From Mycobacterium sp. M26 (GTDB lineage: Bacteria; Actinomycetota; Actinomycetes; Mycobacteriales; Mycobacteriaceae), in the NCBI RefSeq assembly GCF_001494595.1, contig NZ_LN929908.1, positions 1,463,716 to 1,527,715 on the forward strand: a stretch of DNA of 64,000 bases, given 5' to 3'. This document shows, piece after piece, positions 20,269 to 29,695 of this stretch. The position numbers and the translations under genes were made by a program. The first letter of the stretch is position 1. Every line of letters begins with the position of its first letter. A model generated the notes under the pieces. That model was not told the origin of the DNA, searched no databases, and saw only the letters and a program-made list of their open reading frames with translations.

Positions 20269-21714
20269 ATGGCCGTCCGCAGGGTGCGTCCCCCACAGCC
20301 GCTGGCCCCGCATGGCCTGCCCGGTCACCTGGTCGGCTTCGTCGAAGCGCTTCGGGCCCAAGGTATTTCAGTCGGACCGTCGGAAACCGTGGATGCCGGC
20401 CGGGTGATGACCGTACTCGGGCTCGGCGACCGTGAGGCGTTACGTGAGGGGCTGGCGTGCGCGGTGCTGCGCCGCGCCGACCACCGGCAGACCTACGACG
20501 CGCTGTTCGACCTGTGGTGGCCGGCCGCGCTCGGCGGGCGCACCGTGCTGGTCGACGAGGACAGTGACGATCCCACCCCGGAGGGGCTGCCCCCCGAGGA
20601 CGTCGAGGCCATGCGTGGCATGCTGCTCGACCTGCTGGCCGACAATCCCGAGATCGGCGACATGGACGAGCGGTTGGTCGCGATGATCGCCCAGATCGTC
20701 GAGGCCTACGGGCGCTACACCTCCAGCCGCGGCCCCTCGTACTCGTCCTATCAGGCGCTCAAGGCGATGGGGCTGGACGAACTGGAGGGCCGGCTGCTGG
20801 CCGGGCTGCTGGCCCCGCACGGCGACGATCCCAGCCCCACCCAGGAGCAGATCGCCAAAGCGCTTGCCGCCCAGAAGATTCAGCAGCTACGACGGCTGGT
20901 GGAGAACGAGACCAAGCGGCGCACCGCCGAGCAGCTCGGCCGCGACCACGTCCAGATGTACGGCATCCCGCAGCTGGCCGAGAACGTGGAGTTCCTGCGT
21001 GCCTCCGGAGACCAGCTGCGCCAGATGCGCAAGACGGTCCAACCGCTGGCGCGGATGCTGGCCACCCGGTTGGCCGCCAAGCGCCGCCGGCACCGGGCCG
21101 GGGCGATCGATCTGCGCAAGACGCTGCGCAAGTCGATGTCCACCGGCGGTGTCCCGATCGACGTGGTGCTGCGCAAGCCCCGCCCGGCCCGTCCCGAACT
21201 CGTGGTGCTGTGCGACGTCTCCGGTTCGGTCGCCGGGTTCAGCCACTTCACTCTGCTGCTGGTGCATGCCCTGCGCCAGCAGTTTTCCCGCGTTCGGGTT
21301 TTCGCGTTCATCGACACTACCGACGAGGTCACCCACCTGTTCGGTCCCGACGCCGACCTGGCGGTTGCCATCCAGCGGATCACCCGCGAGGCCGGGGTGT
21401 ACACCCGCGACGGGCATTCCGACTACGGCAACGCCTTCGTCTCGTTCACCGAGAACTTCCACAACGTGCTGTCCCCGCGCAGCTCGCTGCTGGTTCTCGG
21501 GGACGGCCGCACCAACTACCGCAGCCCGGCCACCGACGTGCTGGCCCGCATGGTCAACGCCAGCAGACACGCGCACTGGCTCAACCCCGAACCGCGTCAT
21601 CTGTGGGGCAGCGGCGATTCGGCGGTGCCGCGCTACGAAGACGTCATCACCATGCACGAATGCCGGTCGGCCAAACAGCTGGCCGCCGTGATCGACCAGC
21701 TGCTACCGGTCTAG
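20269..21714 (+). CDS. VWA-domain CoxE-like protein, MoxR partner
   Basis: 481 residues, cytoplasmic. The N-terminal 300 residues are helical and charged (VGFVEALRAQGISVGPSET at the start, then Gln/Arg-rich helices). The C-terminal 170 residues form a von Willebrand A domain with a MIDAS motif DVSGSVAGFS near residue 318 and a downstream DGHSDYGNA segment. This is the CoxE/DUF58-type partner of MoxR ATPases. The 10-bp spacing and conserved pairing suggest one operon and a joint chaperone complex. It converges on the PE-PPE gene with a 4-bp overlap of stops. Confidence 0.87.
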   Translation: MAVRRVRPPQPLAPHGLPGHLVGFVEALRAQGISVGPSETVDAGRVMTVLGLGDREALREGLACAVLRRADHRQTYDALFDLWWPAALGGRTVLVDEDSDDPTPEGLPPEDVEAMRGMLLDLLADNPEIGDMDERLVAMIAQIVEAYGRYTSSRGPSYSSYQALKAMGLDELEGRLLAGLLAPHGDDPSPTQEQIAKALAAQKIQQLRRLVENETKRRTAEQLGRDHVQMYGIPQLAENVEFLRASGDQLRQMRKTVQPLARMLATRLAAKRRRHRAGAIDLRKTLRKSMSTGGVPIDVVLRKPRPARPELVVLCDVSGSVAGFSHFTLLLVHALRQQFSRVRVFAFIDTTDEVTHLFGPDADLAVAIQRITREAGVYTRDGHSDYGNAFVSFTENFHNVLSPRSSLLVLGDGRTNYRSPATDVLARMVNASRHAHWLNPEPRHLWGSGDSAVPRYEDVITMHECRSAKQLAAVIDQLLPV

Positions 21715-22769
21715 CGTCCGCGCGCCGCCCTGGCGCTACCGGCCGTGGACCGGGCCGGCCCGTCGGAGCGGGCGGCACTGCGTGGCTTCGGAGAACCGGT
21801 TTTCGGCGCACCGACCGCTGCCGCGCTGGGCCGCCGCAGCACGTTGCGCAGCGCCTGCGCCGGCGGCAGCAGCCGGGCCCGGGCCGGGCTGCTGTAGTCG
21901 GTCCGGTCGTAGCCGGCCTCCACCATCGGCCGCAGCGTCGAATCCAGCTGGTTGAGTACCGGTTCGGGCACGATGCCGCTCAGCGGCATCAGCAGCGGTA
22001 ACCGCGGTGTGTGCACCAGGTAGTAGGTGGTGTTGTCGCGCTCCTGGTAGTACATGGTGTCGTTGCCGGCAGCCTTGGCGGCCTCGAGATCGGCGGCGGT
22101 CAGCTCGGTCTGGGTGCGGCCGTGGATGTAGACCATGCCCATGACGGCATTGGCCGTCGCCAGCAGATTCAACGGATAGGTGGGGAAGTCGGCCCAGCCG
22201 TCGTACTGCCGTGCCACATCGACGGTCAGATCGCCGTTGTCGGGGGTGGGACCCGTGAAGCTGACGTCGAGGACCGGGATGTAGAGCCCGTCGAACCTGG
22301 ACAGCACGCCGCCGTTGGGCCGACTGGGGTTCTCCACGAGGACGAAGGTGTTGCCGGTCCCGCCGGGATTCTCGGCCTTGTAGCGCGACGCGACGACAGC
22401 CCCCTGCGACAGTCCGAAGATCACGTCGCCGTCGGGGTTGCGCGCACCGAGGTTCTGTACGCCCTGGGCCACGGACCGATTCCAGGTGAGGTCGAAGATC
22501 AGGCCGTGAGACACCGGCCAGAAGCCGGCGTTGTACTCGACGTTGCCGCTCGACACAGGCGGGTCGGAGGGCGTGTCGGTGCCGTCGAGCACCTGCTCGA
22601 TGAAAGCGCGGTACTGGGCATCGGTGGGCGTCCAGCCGATGTTGGTTCCACGCAGATACGTCACGGAAGCCGCCAGCAGTTCGGGGACGGTCTGCACCGT
22701 CGGGGTCAGGGTGATGACCGCCGCGGTCATCGCGGCGGTCAGGCCGGTCAGCGCGCCGCCGAGTGTCAT
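21711..22769 (-). CDS. PE-PPE domain serine hydrolase
   Basis: 352 residues from ATG 22769; longer starts would run into nadD. A hydrophobic N-terminus ([19 protein letters not shown]) looks like a signal peptide or anchor. The body matches the PE-PPE domain: [10 protein letters not shown] near residue 40, [19 protein letters not shown], the nucleophile elbow FGLSQGAVV (GxSxG) and later SPARARLL. Members in mycobacteria have esterase activity with an alpha/beta hydrolase fold. No PE or PPE secretion domain is attached. The last 50 residues are Arg/Ala/Pro-rich and low in complexity. Substrate unknown, probably a lipid or acyl ester. Confidence 0.82.
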   Translation of the reverse strand: MTLGGALTGLTAAMTAAVITLTPTVQTVPELLAASVTYLRGTNIGWTPTDAQYRAFIEQVLDGTDTPSDPPVSSGNVEYNAGFWPVSHGLIFDLTWNRSVAQGVQNLGARNPDGDVIFGLSQGAVVASRYKAENPGGTGNTFVLVENPSRPNGGVLSRFDGLYIPVLDVSFTGPTPDNGDLTVDVARQYDGWADFPTYPLNLLATANAVMGMVYIHGRTQTELTAADLEAAKAAGNDTMYYQERDNTTYYLVHTPRLPLLMPLSGIVPEPVLNQLDSTLRPMVEAGYDRTDYSSPARARLLPPAQALRNVLRRPSAAAVGAPKTGSPKPRSAARSDGPARSTAGSARAARGR

Positions 22770-22890
22770 CACGTTGCCACCGCGGTCGAACAGTGCATCG
22801 TTGCACTCCTTCGTCGAGGCGCAGCGTAACCCGGGCTGGGTCGCCGCACGGGTGATTCGTCCGGGGTGTGCTCCCGTAAGCTGGTCAATC

Positions 22891-23553
22891 GTGGTTTCCT
22901 CGGCTCGGCGCAGGCTCGGTGTGATGGGTGGGACGTTCGATCCCGTCCACCACGGCCACCTGGTTGCCGCCAGTGAGGTCGCGGACCTGTTCGAACTCGA
23001 CGAGGTCGTGTTCGTTCCCACCGGGCAGCCGTGGCAGAAGTCCCGCGACGTCACCCCGGCCGAGGACCGCTATCTGATGACCGTCATCGCCACTGCGTCG
23101 AACCCGCGGTTCTCGGTGAGCCGGGTCGACATCGATCGCGGCGGCCCGACCTACACCAACGACACCCTGCGCGACCTGCGTGACCTGAACCCCGACGCCG
23201 ACCTGTACTTCATCACCGGCGCCGACGCGCTGGCCTCGATCCTGTCCTGGCAGAACTGGGAGGAACTGTTCGCCCTGGCGACGTTCATCGGGGTCAGCAG
23301 GCCGGGCTACGAACTCAACGGCCAGCACATCGTCGCCGCCTTCGACCAGCTGCCCGAGGAGGCGCTGAACCTGGTCGAGGTACCGGCCCTGGCGATTTCG
23401 TCCACCGACTGCCGGGCGCGGGCCGCCAAGGGCAGGCCGATCTGGTACCTGGTGCCCGACGGTGTGGTGCAGTACGTCGCCAAGCGCGGCCTGTACCGCG
23501 ACCGCGGTGCGGTGGGGACGATGGCCGCCGCGACACTCCAGAAGGGACAGTAA
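22891..23553 (+). CDS. nadD: Nicotinate-nucleotide adenylyltransferase
   Basis: 220 residues from GTG 22891, chosen because a TAAGCT -10 box (22877-22882) lies 8 nt upstream. It catalyses adenylation of nicotinate mononucleotide to deamido-NAD. The nucleotidylyltransferase signature [13 protein letters not shown] (with the HxGH motif) and the C-terminal ISSTDCR are intact, and [14 protein letters not shown] is typical of the mycobacterial enzyme. It starts the operon nadD-rsfS-gpgP-octT-degV, with genes touching or overlapping. Confidence 0.95.
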   Translation: MVSSARRRLGVMGGTFDPVHHGHLVAASEVADLFELDEVVFVPTGQPWQKSRDVTPAEDRYLMTVIATASNPRFSVSRVDIDRGGPTYTNDTLRDLRDLNPDADLYFITGADALASILSWQNWEELFALATFIGVSRPGYELNGQHIVAAFDQLPEEALNLVEVPALAISSTDCRARAAKGRPIWYLVPDGVVQYVAKRGLYRDRGAVGTMAAATLQKGQ

Positions 23554-23940
23554 GTGACTGCGTCTGCCGAGGCCATCGCGATGGCCACCATCGCCGCCCG
23601 CGCCGCAGCGGCAAAACTGGCGCAGGACGTCGTCGTCATCGACGTCTCGGGCCAGCTCGTCATCACCGACTGCTTCGTGATCGCCTCGGCGTCCAACGAC
23701 CGCCAGGTCGGCGCCATCGTCGATGAGGTCGAGGAGAAGATGCGGCTGGCCGGCCACAAGCCGGCCCGTCGCGAAGGCACCCGGGAAGGCCGGTGGGTGC
23801 TGCTCGACTACGTCGACATCGTGGTGCACATCCAGCACCAGGACGAGCGCAATTTCTATGCGCTCGACCGGCTGTGGCGGGACTGCCCGCTGATCCAGGT
23901 CGACCTCGACGATGCCGGAGCCGCCGGGGAGACCTCGTGA
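23554..23940 (+). CDS. rsfS: Ribosomal silencing factor RsfS
   Basis: 128 residues, starting with GTG directly after the nadD stop. RsfS binds ribosomal protein uL14 and blocks joining of the subunits in starvation or stationary phase. Family features: DVSGQLVITDCFVIASASNDRQV and GRWVLLDYVDIVVHI with the conserved DY..VVVH strand, followed by FYALDRLWRD. The usual length is 105-130 residues. It is coupled to nadD and gpgP, as in other actinobacteria. Confidence 0.94.
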   Translation: MTASAEAIAMATIAARAAAAKLAQDVVVIDVSGQLVITDCFVIASASNDRQVGAIVDEVEEKMRLAGHKPARREGTREGRWVLLDYVDIVVHIQHQDERNFYALDRLWRDCPLIQVDLDDAGAAGETS

Positions 23941-24605
23941 GGGTGCGCCGGCTGGTGATGCTGCGCCACGGCCAGACCGAGTACAACGCCGGCAGCCGGA
24001 TGCAGGGTCAACTCGACACGGATCTGACCGATCTGGGCCGTGCTCAGGCGGTGGCAGCGGCCGAGGTGCTGGCCAAACGTCAGCCGTTGCTGATCGTCTC
24101 CTCGGATCTGCGCCGTGCCTACGACACCGCCATGGCGCTGCATGAGCGCACCGCCTTGCCGGTGCAGGTCGACACCCGGCTGCGCGAAACCCATCTCGGT
24201 GACTGGCAGGGCCTGACCCACCACGAGGTCGACGCCCAGGCCCCGGGTGCCCGGATCGCCTGGCGCGACGATGCGACCTGGGCCCCGCACGGCGGTGAGA
24301 GCCGCATCGACGTCGCCGACCGCAGCGTGCCCCTGGTCGCTGAATTGGTTGCCGGCGAGCCGGAATGGGGCAGTGAGGAGCCCGACCGGCCGGTGGTGCT
24401 GGTGGCCCACGGCGGTTTGATCGCCGCACTGTGTGCCGCACTGCTGGACCTGCCGGTGGACAGCTGGCCCATCCTGGGCGGGATGGGCAATGCGAGCTGG
24501 GCGCAGCTGTCCGGGCACAGCCCCGAGGGGGCGGCGTTCACCGACATCCGCTGGCGGCTCGACGTGTGGAACGCCTCGGCCCAGGTGGCCAACGATGTCC
24601 TCTGA
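23937..24605 (+). CDS. gpgP: Glucosyl-3-phosphoglycerate phosphatase
   Basis: 222 residues; GTG 23937 overlaps the rsfS stop as GTGA. It is a histidine phosphatase: the N-terminal [10 protein letters not shown] holds the phospho-accepting His, DLRRAYDTA the second Arg, and VLVAHGG the C-terminal His. In mycobacteria the enzyme at this position dephosphorylates glucosyl-3-phosphoglycerate to glucosylglycerate for methylglucose lipopolysaccharide synthesis. Identity rests on conserved gene order and length (the M. tuberculosis enzyme is about the same size) as well as the fold. Confidence 0.9.
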   Translation: MRVRRLVMLRHGQTEYNAGSRMQGQLDTDLTDLGRAQAVAAAEVLAKRQPLLIVSSDLRRAYDTAMALHERTALPVQVDTRLRETHLGDWQGLTHHEVDAQAPGARIAWRDDATWAPHGGESRIDVADRSVPLVAELVAGEPEWGSEEPDRPVVLVAHGGLIAALCAALLDLPVDSWPILGGMGNASWAQLSGHSPEGAAFTDIRWRLDVWNASAQVANDVL

Positions 24606-25344
24606 ATCGTCCTCTGAATCCCGCCGGACCCTCCTCGTGTTCTGCGACTCGCTGTCCTATTACGGGCCGCAGGGCGGGCTTCCCGCCGATGATCCCCGGA
24701 TCTGGCCCAATATCGTTGCCAGACATCTGGATTGGGATCTGGAACTGATCGGCCGCATCGGCTGGACCTCCCGCGACGTATGGTGGGCGGCCACCCAGGA
24801 TCCGCGGGCGTGGGCCGCTCTGCCGCGCGCCGGTGCGGTGATCTTCGCGACCAGTGGCATGGATTCGCTGCCGTCCCCGCTGCCGACCGCATTGCGGGAA
24901 CTCATCCGCTACGTGCGACCGGCGACGCTGCGCCGCTGGGTGCGCGATGGCTACGGCTGGGCGCAGCCCCGGCTCTCGCCGATCGCGCGGCCGGCCCTTC
25001 CGCCGCACCTGAGTGTGGAGTATCTCGAAATGACCAGGGCGGCAATCGACTTCAACCGGCCCGGGATTCCGGTGGTGGCCTCGCTGCCGTCAGTGCACAC
25101 CGCCGAGACCTACGGCCACGCCCACCACGGCCGCCGCGGTACCGTTTCGGCCATCACCGAATGGGCCGACGAGCACCGGATTCCGCTGGTGGACCTCAAA
25201 GAGGCGGTGGCTGACGAGGTGCTGGCCGGCCGCGGCAACCCCGACGGCATCCACTGGAACTTCGAGGCGCACCAGGCTGTCGCCGAACTGATGCTCAAGG
25301 CGCTCGCGCTCGCGGGTGTGCCACCCGAGAATCCGCTCGACTGA
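24595..25344 (+). CDS. octT: Diglucosylglycerate octanoyltransferase
   Basis: 249 residues from ATG 24595, overlapping gpgP by 11 bp. SGNH/GDSL-type fold: the N-terminal FCDSLSYYG carries the Ser block and [10 protein letters not shown] near the C-terminus the Asp/His pair. In mycobacteria the gene next to gpgP transfers octanoate to diglucosylglycerate, the early acylation in methylglucose lipopolysaccharide synthesis. The coupling to gpgP supports that function. The first eight residues are Ser/Glu-rich, so a slightly later start cannot be excluded. Confidence 0.88.
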   Translation: MSSESSSESRRTLLVFCDSLSYYGPQGGLPADDPRIWPNIVARHLDWDLELIGRIGWTSRDVWWAATQDPRAWAALPRAGAVIFATSGMDSLPSPLPTALRELIRYVRPATLRRWVRDGYGWAQPRLSPIARPALPPHLSVEYLEMTRAAIDFNRPGIPVVASLPSVHTAETYGHAHHGRRGTVSAITEWADEHRIPLVDLKEAVADEVLAGRGNPDGIHWNFEAHQAVAELMLKALALAGVPPENPLD

Positions 25345-25347
25345 CCC

Positions 25348-26193
25348 ATGGCCGTCGTCGTGGTGACCGACTCCTCGGCCCGGCTCCCGGCAGAGGACGT
25401 CGAAGGGTGGGGGATTCACGTTGTCCCGCTGCATGTTCTGGTCGACGGCCAGGATCTGCGCGACGGTGTCGACGAGATGCCCACCGACCTCTACCAGCGT
25501 GGCCAGGTCTCCACGGCCGGTGCCACCCCGGCGGAACTGACTGCGGCCTACCGCCGCGCACTCCAGGACAGCGGCGGCGACGGTGTGGTGGCCGTACACA
25601 TCTCCGGGGCACTGTCGAGCACGCTGGGCGCCGCCGAGTACGCCGCCGGTGAGTTCGGCGGCGCGGTACGGGTGATCGACTCCAAGTCGACCGCCATGGG
25701 CACCGGCTTCGTCGCGCTGGCTGCCGCCGGTGCGGCGCGCGCCGGCTCTGATCTGGATGCCGTTGCCGCCCAAGCAGAATCGACGGCCGGCCGAGTACAC
25801 GGATTCATCGTCGTGCATCGCCTGGAGAACCTGCGCCGCAGCGGCCGGATCGGCACGGCGGCCTCCTGGCTGGGAACGGCCCTCTCGCTCAAGCCGCTAC
25901 TACGCATCGACGAGAGCGGCCAGCTGGTGCTGGTCGCGCGGGTGCGCACCGCATCCAAGGCGATCGCGGCGATGGTCGAGCAGGTTCTTGCGGCGGTGGG
26001 GGAGCGCCGGGCGCGACTGGCCGTGCACCACATCGACAACCCCGCCGCCGCAGCCGATGTGGCTGCCACCCTGGCGGCTGCGCTGCCGGGGTGCGGGCCT
26101 GCGGTCATCACCGATCTCGGCCCGGTGCTCGGCGTGCACGTGGGCACCGGCGCAGTGGGAGTCGTTGCGGCCCTTGAAGAGCCGCACGCGTAG
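25348..26193 (+). CDS. DegV family fatty-acid-binding protein
   Basis: 281 residues, 3 bp after octT. The DegV fold is recognised by VVVTDSSARLP at the N-terminus, STAGATPAEL, HISGALSSTLGAAEYAA and DSKSTAMGTGF, then the second domain with RLENLRRSGRIG. DegV proteins bind a fatty acid; in Firmicutes they work as FakB with a fatty acid kinase. No FakA-like kinase gene is next to it here, so the role may be acyl delivery, perhaps related to the neighbouring octanoyltransferase. That link is speculative. Confidence 0.9.
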   Translation: MAVVVVTDSSARLPAEDVEGWGIHVVPLHVLVDGQDLRDGVDEMPTDLYQRGQVSTAGATPAELTAAYRRALQDSGGDGVVAVHISGALSSTLGAAEYAAGEFGGAVRVIDSKSTAMGTGFVALAAAGAARAGSDLDAVAAQAESTAGRVHGFIVVHRLENLRRSGRIGTAASWLGTALSLKPLLRIDESGQLVLVARVRTASKAIAAMVEQVLAAVGERRARLAVHHIDNPAAAADVAATLAAALPGCGPAVITDLGPVLGVHVGTGAVGVVAALEEPHA

Positions 26194-27252
26194 TCAGCTG
26201 GCGGCGAAGCGGCCCGTCACCGGCGGCAGGTCGGCCAGCGTGACGATCCCCGGCGCGGCGGCCACCACCGCCGGCACGGCATTGGTCACCGGCATCGCGG
26301 TGTAGATCATGCCCAGACCCATAAAGCCGTCCTCGGGCCAGCCCTTGGGCGGCAGGCAGTGCAGCACCGTGCGCATATTGGGCACGCCGAAGACCTGGAT
26401 GACGTGACCGTGCTCGAGTGGCTTGGGCGGTGTGACGTGGTAGCCCATGATCCAGTTGAACCCGACGCTGACCGCATTGCGGTCACCGACCCAGCCGCGG
26501 TGGTAGCCGTGCACTCCGCCGACGGTGCCCTCCGGGATCGTCATGAAACCCAGGTCGGAGTCGCCGGTGGCCGGGGTGAAGGTGACGTCGAAGGTCATCC
26601 GGTCCAGGTCGGCGCCGATGGCGTCGGCCATCATGGCTGCCGACTCGGCGAACACCTCGCTCTCGCGACGCACGCTCTCGGCCAGTCCCGGGGTGTCGGG
26701 GTCGCAGCCGAAGCCCATCGCGGTCTGGGTGCCCGCGGACTCGTAGGTCGAGCAATCCACCGACTCGGTGATCCGGATCTCGTCGACCCGCTCACAGGCG
26801 CCGGAGAGCACCATGCCCACCATGTTCGTCATCCCGGGATGCGCGCCACTGCCGAAGATCGTGGAATTGCCCTTCTCGCAGGCTTTTCGGATCCGGTCGA
26901 GGTCCCCCGGCGTCTGCTTACCGCCGGTGATCCAGGCCGCCGACGCGCAGACGTTGACGCCGGCCTCCAGCAGGCGGACCAGTTCGTCCACGCTCGGCCA
27001 CAGCGGGTTGTAACAGCAGGCGTCCGGCTTGGTGGCCAGCAACGCGTCGATGTCGTTGGTCGCCGTGATGCCGGTCGGTTCCGGCCAGCCGGACAGCTCG
27101 GCGGCATCCACCCCGACCTTGTCGGCGCCGTGCGCGTACACCCCGACCAGTTCCATGTCCGGCCGGCCGATGATGGCGTGCAGCGACCGCCTGCCGATGT
27201 TGCCGGTAGTCCACTGGATGACCCGAATCGGCTGGTCGGTACGTGCGGTCAT
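26194..27252 (-). CDS. DapB-like NAD(P)-binding oxidoreductase
   Basis: 352 residues from ATG 27252, which has AGGAGG upstream; longer in-frame starts lack this. The N-terminal Rossmann motif is VIQWTTGNIGRRSL, then a catalytic-domain-like region with FGSGAHPGM. It resembles dihydrodipicolinate reductase-type and amine dehydrogenase-like proteins common in mycobacteria, not the true DapB of lysine synthesis, which is shorter. It converges on degV with adjacent stop codons. In M. tuberculosis the gene at this location, between the degV and comEA homologues, is eis; here eis is absent and this gene takes its place. Substrate unknown. Confidence 0.78.
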   Translation of the reverse strand: MTARTDQPIRVIQWTTGNIGRRSLHAIIGRPDMELVGVYAHGADKVGVDAAELSGWPEPTGITATNDIDALLATKPDACCYNPLWPSVDELVRLLEAGVNVCASAAWITGGKQTPGDLDRIRKACEKGNSTIFGSGAHPGMTNMVGMVLSGACERVDEIRITESVDCSTYESAGTQTAMGFGCDPDTPGLAESVRRESEVFAESAAMMADAIGADLDRMTFDVTFTPATGDSDLGFMTIPEGTVGGVHGYHRGWVGDRNAVSVGFNWIMGYHVTPPKPLEHGHVIQVFGVPNMRTVLHCLPPKGWPEDGFMGLGMIYTAMPVTNAVPAVVAAAPGIVTLADLPPVTGRFAAS

Positions 27253-27406
27253 CGGGGCAACCTCCTGGGACGTCAGTAGACACTCTTTTCGCTTTGTACA
27301 CGATGCGTGGCCGGCGTTGTGCACACTCCGGGATTCATCCACAGCCCGGTCCGGGCAGGCCTGCTCGACGGACTTTCGGGTCGGGTGGCCGCCCTACGGT
27401 CGCGGC

Positions 27407-28210
27407 ATGGGATCTGAACCGCCGGCGGCCAGCCTGCACCGCCGTCTGGGAGTGACCGAGCCGCCTGCCCAGGATGCGGCTGACGACGCCGACGAGGCCG
27501 CCGCGCTGCCGAGCTGGATTCCGGAGAGCCACCCGCACCGCGGCCGGCAGGTGCTCGCCGCCATCCGGGCCGATCCCGGGCGAGCCGGGGCCGTCGCGCT
27601 GGGCGTCGTCGCCGTGCTGGCCGTGCTCGTCACGACCGTCACTCTGATGAGTGACGACAGCCCTCCGGTGATGTCAGCCAAGCTGCCACCGGTGGAGATG
27701 GTGTCCTCGGCGGCCCCGCGCGCCAGCGCCGTAGCCGACGAGCCCGTGGTGGTCAGTGTGGTGGGTCTGGTCAACAAGCCCGGACTGGTGACGCTGGCCC
27801 CGGACGCCCGGATCGCCGACGCCGTCTCGGCGGCCGGTGGCGCACTCGACGGTGCGGATCTGCTCGGGCTCAACCTGGCCCGTCATCTGACCGACGGCGA
27901 GCAGGTGGTCGTCGGCATCAGGATGCCGGCCGGCCAGCACGACGCGCTGGGAAGTTCAGTCAGCGGTGGACCGGCCAGCGGGCCGGCCGCGTCGTCTGCG
28001 TCCGCCGCGCCGCCGTCGGCACCGGTCGACCTCAACTCCGCGACCGTCGACGAACTCGACGCACTGCCCGGCGTCGGTCCGGTGACTGCGGCGGCCATCG
28101 TGGCCTGGCGCGAGAGCAACGGAAAGTTCACCAGCGTCGACCAACTCGGCGAGGTGGACGGCATCGGGACCGCGCGGCTGGAGAAGCTGCGGAGCCTGGT
28201 GCGGGTCTGA
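27407..28210 (+). CDS. comEA: ComEA-family helix-hairpin-helix DNA-binding protein
   Basis: 267 residues from ATG 27407; a TACGGT -10 box (27395-27400) six bases upstream suggests a leaderless mRNA. One transmembrane segment (AVALGVVAVLAVLVTTVTL, about 63-82) is followed by an SLBB-like domain (VVSVVGLVNKPGLVTLAP), a Ser/Ala/Pro linker, and a C-terminal double HhH domain (LNSATVDELDALPGVGP, DGIGTARLEKL). In competent bacteria ComEA binds incoming DNA outside the membrane. It is 3 bp upstream of comEC. Competence is not generally established in mycobacteria, so the in vivo role is open. Confidence 0.9.
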   Translation: MGSEPPAASLHRRLGVTEPPAQDAADDADEAAALPSWIPESHPHRGRQVLAAIRADPGRAGAVALGVVAVLAVLVTTVTLMSDDSPPVMSAKLPPVEMVSSAAPRASAVADEPVVVSVVGLVNKPGLVTLAPDARIADAVSAAGGALDGADLLGLNLARHLTDGEQVVVGIRMPAGQHDALGSSVSGGPASGPAASSASAAPPSAPVDLNSATVDELDALPGVGPVTAAAIVAWRESNGKFTSVDQLGEVDGIGTARLEKLRSLVRV

Positions 28211-28213
28211 CTC

Positions 28214-29659
28214 GTGGGCCCCGCCACCCGGCTGGATCTGCGGTTGGTTCCCGCCGCGCTGACCGCCTGGGCGGTCACGGCCGCCGGCATCCTCTGGCCG
28301 GTGGGCGCGGTGCTCGCGGCGGGGTGCGCGGTGATCGCCGCCGCCGCGGCCCTGCTGGGCTGGCGCGGCGGTGGGCCGATTCGGACCGGGGCCGTCGTGG
28401 TGACCGGCGCCGCGGTGGTCGGAGCCGGGTTCGCGGTAGCGGTGGCGCTGCGCAGCGACGCCGTGCGTGCGCATCCGCTCACCCACCGAGTCGGTGCCAC
28501 GGCCACGCTCACGGTCAGCCCGACCGAGAGCCCCCGATCGCTGGGCAACGGCCGGCTGATGTTCCCGGCCAACCTCGACCGGGTCGATGACGGCGAATCA
28601 TCGGGCCGCGTCGTGGTTTTCGCACCGGTGCTCGGGTTCGCCGAACTCTCGGCCGGTCAGCCGGTGCGCTTTCGCGCCCGCATCGGCCGGCCCGGCCGCC
28701 GAGACCTGACGGTGGCCGTCCTCAACGTCAGCGGCGAACCCGTGCTCGGAAAGGCTTCAACGGTGCAACGCGGCGCGCAGAAGGTGCGCTCGCGGTTCGC
28801 TGCCACCGCGCTGCGGGTGCTGCCCGCCGACCAGGCCGCCATGCTGCCCGGGCTCGTGCTCGGTGACACGGCCGCGATCACGGCCACCACCACCGCCGAG
28901 TTCCGCACGGCGGGGCTGACCCATTTGATGGCGGTCTCGGGCGCCAACGTCACGATCGTGTGCGGCACGGTGCTGCTGGCCGCGCGGCTGATCGGCCCGC
29001 GCGCGGCGGTGGGCCTGGCGGCGCTGACGCTGGCGGGCTTCGTGGTGGTGGTCCAGCCCGGCGCCAGCGTGTTGCGCGCCGCGGTGATGGGGGCGCTCGC
29101 CCTGCTGGCCGTGCTGTGCGGGCGCCGCCGCCAGGCCATCCCGGTGCTGTCGGCGGCAGTGCTGGCTCTGCTGGTCGTCGCCCCGCACCTGGCCGTCGAT
29201 ATCGGGTTCGCGCTGTCGGTGTCGGCGACCGCCGCGCTGGTGGTGCTGGCCCCCGGGTGGTCGGCGCGGCTGGTCGCCCAGGGATGGCCGGTTCCGTTGG
29301 CCGACGCGGTGGCGATCGCACTGGCTGCCCAACTCGTCACCGCGCCGCTGGTGGCTGCTATCTCCGGTCGGTTCAGCCTGGTGGCGGTCATCGCGAATCT
29401 GGCTGTGGCCGTGGTCATTCCACCCATCACTGTGCTGGGCACCGCGGCGGCGGCGCTGTGTCCGCTGTGGGCGCCCGGGGCGGGACTGCTGATCCGGTTC
29501 ACCGGGCCCGAACTGTGGTGGCTGCTGCGCGTCGCGCACTGGGCCGCTGCGATACCCGGCGCCTCGATCCCGGTGCCGTCCGGTCTGGCCGGGGTGGTGA
29601 CCGTCGGCGGTGTCACCGTGGCGGGCGCCGGCCTGTGGTGGTGGGTACGGCGGCGGTGA
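28214..29659 (+). CDS. comEC: ComEC/Rec2-type competence channel, without C-terminal metallo-beta-lactamase domain
   Basis: 481 residues from GTG 28214. Two or three N-terminal transmembrane segments flank an OB-like periplasmic domain (VRFRARIGRPGRRDLTV), then the Competence domain (LPGLVLGDTAAITATTTAEFRTAGLTHLMAVSGANV is in pieces across residues 210-245), with 8 or more hydrophobic helices to the end (GAGLWWWVRRR). The C-terminal metallo-beta-lactamase nuclease-like domain of Bacillus ComEC is missing and the next gene starts 36 bp later. This short form is also seen in M. tuberculosis. It may import single-stranded DNA or have another transport role. Confidence 0.88.
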   Translation: MGPATRLDLRLVPAALTAWAVTAAGILWPVGAVLAAGCAVIAAAAALLGWRGGGPIRTGAVVVTGAAVVGAGFAVAVALRSDAVRAHPLTHRVGATATLTVSPTESPRSLGNGRLMFPANLDRVDDGESSGRVVVFAPVLGFAELSAGQPVRFRARIGRPGRRDLTVAVLNVSGEPVLGKASTVQRGAQKVRSRFAATALRVLPADQAAMLPGLVLGDTAAITATTTAEFRTAGLTHLMAVSGANVTIVCGTVLLAARLIGPRAAVGLAALTLAGFVVVVQPGASVLRAAVMGALALLAVLCGRRRQAIPVLSAAVLALLVVAPHLAVDIGFALSVSATAALVVLAPGWSARLVAQGWPVPLADAVAIALAAQLVTAPLVAAISGRFSLVAVIANLAVAVVIPPITVLGTAAAALCPLWAPGAGLLIRFTGPELWWLLRVAHWAAAIPGASIPVPSGLAGVVTVGGVTVAGAGLWWWVRRR

Positions 29660-29695
29660 TTCGGCGCTGTCGGGCGGGCATGAAACGATCGGTTC

